Below are positions 60,124 through 64,000 of a DNA stretch of 64,000 nucleotides, piece after piece; the stretch's first letter is position 1; each line of letters begins with the position of its first letter. Source of the DNA: Catellatospora tritici (GTDB lineage: Bacteria > Actinomycetota > Actinomycetes > Mycobacteriales > Micromonosporaceae); assembly GCF_019083965.1 (NCBI RefSeq), contig NZ_JAHRCY010000006.1, forward strand, positions 1-64,000, given 5' to 3'. A program made the translations under genes and the position numbers. The notes below the pieces were generated by a model. The model was not told the DNA's origin and made no database searches. It was given only the letters and a program-made list of their open reading frames with translations.

Positions 60124-60654
60124 ATGCGATGCCCGTACTGCCGACACCCCGACTCCCGCGTGGTCGACTCCCGCGAGGCCGAGGACGGCGCGCTGATCCG
60201 GCGGCGCCGACACTGCCCCGAGTGCGGCAAGCGGTTCACCACCGTCGAGGAGACGGTGCTCTCGGTGGTCAAGCGCAGCGGCGTGACCGAACCGTTCAGC
60301 CGACCGAAGATCATGAACGGGGTGCGCAAGGCCTGCCAGGGCCGCCCGGTCGCCGAGGACGCGATCGCGCTGCTGGCCCAGCGGGTCGAGGACGTCGTGC
60401 GGGGGCGCGGCGCCGCGGAGGTGCCCAGCCAGGAGGTCGGCTTGGCCATCCTCGGGCCGCTGCGGGACCTCGACGAGGTGGCGTACCTGCGGTTCGCCTC
60501 CGTCTACCAGGACTTCCAGTCCGCCGACGACTTCATCCGTGAGATCGAGTCGCTGCGGCGGCATAACCAGCCCGTCCCGGGGCAGGAACCTGCCGGGCCG
60601 GACGTCACCGAGGACGCCGACGCGGGCGCCAGGGCCGGGCAGGTCGCGGGCTGA
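60124..60654 (+). CDS. nrdR: Transcriptional repressor NrdR
   Basis: 176 residues. Zinc ribbon with Cys3/Cys6 (MRCPYC) and Cys31/Cys34 (HCPECGKRF), then an ATP-cone domain (about 49-139: [21 protein letters not shown]). It represses ribonucleotide reductase genes when dATP is high. The ATG at 60124 is fixed by the zinc ribbon starting at residue 3; earlier frame sequence is unrelated. A short Pro/Glu-rich C-terminal tail extends the usual ~150-residue length. Operon with nrdJ 67 bp downstream. Confidence 0.95.
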   Translation: MRCPYCRHPDSRVVDSREAEDGALIRRRRHCPECGKRFTTVEETVLSVVKRSGVTEPFSRPKIMNGVRKACQGRPVAEDAIALLAQRVEDVVRGRGAAEVPSQEVGLAILGPLRDLDEVAYLRFASVYQDFQSADDFIREIESLRRHNQPVPGQEPAGPDVTEDADAGARAGQVAG

Positions 60655-60721
60655 CGCCCGTACCAGAACGTGTTTTTGCAGTTGAAGTGTTGTTTTAAGT
60701 CGTTGACCTTAGGGGGCTGAC

Positions 60722-63568
<2,847 letters not shown>

Positions 63569-63587
63569 TGACGCCCTGATGGCGTGA

Positions 63588-63625
63588 CAGAAGGGGAGCC
63601 AGGCGAACGCCTGGCTCCCCTTCTG
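63588..63625. terminator. 18-bp perfect hairpin after nrdJ
   Basis: CAGAAGGGGAGCCAGGCG (63588-63605) pairs exactly with CGCCTGGCTCCCCTTCTG (63608-63625), separated by two A. It lies 19 bp past nrdJ and 15 bp from the stop of the convergent partial gene, so it can stop both. Confidence 0.85.
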
Positions 63626-63640
63626 CTGTCCGCGACAGCG

Positions 63641-64000
63641 TCAGAAGCGGCCCGCCACCGCCGCGAACGCGTCCGTGGTGTAGGTCGAGCTGTACTGGTA
63701 GACGCCTGCCAGCACCGGGCCGCCGGAGCGGCTGACCGTCCACCCGGCGTCCGACTCGAACGTCGTGTTCGACACGCCGCAGCCGCCGCTGAAAGCCAGA
63801 TCGTCGTATGCGACGTTCACCGAGTAGTTCGAGACCTTCTTCAGCTCGGCCAGGCGCAGGATCAGCGAGATCCGGTGCCCGGACACGAGGTAGGGGCGCA
63901 GGTCGAGGGTGCTCGTCCACTCCCACTGGTCCCACGTGGTGTTCTCGGACGCGACATCGCGCCTCCAGATGATGGTCTGCGTGCCCGTGGTCTCGTCCCG
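63641..64000 (-). CDS. Partial gene: C-terminal 119 residues of an unrecognised, probably secreted protein
   Basis: The reading frame runs from the right window edge (5' end missing) to TCA at 63641. Visible sequence includes TTWDQWEWTSTLDLRPYLVSGHR, LILRLAELKKVSNYSVNVAYDD and ends YTTDAFAAVAGRF. Ser/Thr/Trp-rich, no membrane segment, alternating hydrophobic pattern of a beta-sandwich. One cysteine is visible, in FSGGCGVSN. It looks like the C-terminal domain of an extracellular protein, but I do not recognise the family. Internal GTG/ATG codons would give shorter frames, but the open frame to the edge and the uniform codon usage favour truncation by the window. Confidence 0.6.
   Translation of the reverse strand, partial: RDETTGTQTIIWRRDVASENTTWDQWEWTSTLDLRPYLVSGHRISLILRLAELKKVSNYSVNVAYDDLAFSGGCGVSNTTFESDAGWTVSRSGGPVLAGVYQYSSTYTTDAFAAVAGRF

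Noticed and set aside
59679..60721. A cobalamin riboswitch for the B12-dependent nrdJ
   Set aside because: The nrdR-nrdJ gap is only 67 bp and the nrdR leader shows no B12-box-like conserved block; NrdR palindromes explain control better.

Overview
The window is very GC-rich (roughly 70% or more by eye) and densely coded, with many GTG and two strongly supported TTG starts and 4-bp stop/start overlaps. Gene content and order point to an actinobacterium, most likely of the family Micromonosporaceae: thyX-dapA-rnj-ftsK, rimO-pgsA-cinA-clgR, DUF3046-recA-recX-rny, gluABCD, miaB, miaA-dapF-hflX, and lexA facing nrdR-nrdJ. The family call is an inference from synteny and from a GGGCCCC-type dispersed repeat; no rRNA or tRNA gene was found to confirm it.

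Layout. 1-3.2 kb: an AlkX/YcaQ-type DNA glycosylase, a DUF2752 membrane protein, and a HicB-like regulator with a DUF4097 beta-repeat protein. 3.3-9.6 kb: ThyX, DapA, RNase J, FtsK. 9.6-11.2 kb: two small-module membrane proteins (LtrA, CBU_0592 type). 11.5-15.7 kb: RimO, PgsA, an arylamine N-acetyltransferase, CinA C-terminal domain, ClgR. 15.9-29.6 kb is a variable segment between clgR and recA: a SAM hydroxide adenosyltransferase, a membrane acyltransferase, the giant helicase Lhr, a LysE exporter with a PNPOx-GNAT fusion under a divergent MocR regulator, a zinc-ribbon protein, a PhyH oxygenase and an MFS transporter. 30.1-35 kb: DUF3046, RecA, RecX, RNase Y. 35-38.4 kb: a glutamate-type ABC importer on the minus strand. 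38.6-40.1 kb: MiaB. 40.5-47.6 kb: a six-gene, translationally coupled ebo-like cluster (myo-inositol-phosphate-synthase-like enzyme, UbiA-like prenyltransferase, TIM-barrel/EboA fusion, TatD-like EboB, EboE, alkaline-phosphatase-superfamily EboF), followed by an aldo/keto reductase and a GH5-CBM2 cellulase. 50.8-63.6 kb returns to core genes: DUF349, MiaA, DapF, malic enzyme, HflX, a membrane propeller protein with a YGQQ tail, LexA, NrdR, NrdJ. A truncated secreted protein runs off the right edge.

The genes fall into several functional themes: DNA repair and SOS (AlkX, RecA, RecX, LexA, Lhr), deoxynucleotide supply (ThyX, NrdR/NrdJ), RNA decay and tRNA/ribosome modification (RNase J, RNase Y, MiaA, MiaB, RimO, HflX), and lysine/peptidoglycan precursors (DapA, DapF). 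Candidate LexA boxes lie before recA and lexA, and candidate NrdR boxes before nrdR-nrdJ.

The least explained material is (1) the ebo-like cluster, whose small-molecule product is unknown, with an EboA domain fused to a sugar-phosphate-isomerase-like barrel and an inositol-phosphate-synthase homologue; and (2) several dispersed palindromic repeat families. The main family has six ~64-66-bp copies in this window, one sitting in frame inside the MFS transporter gene. A second family starts exactly at the stop codons of upstream genes, and a third is a ~140-bp MITE-like inverted repeat in two copies.
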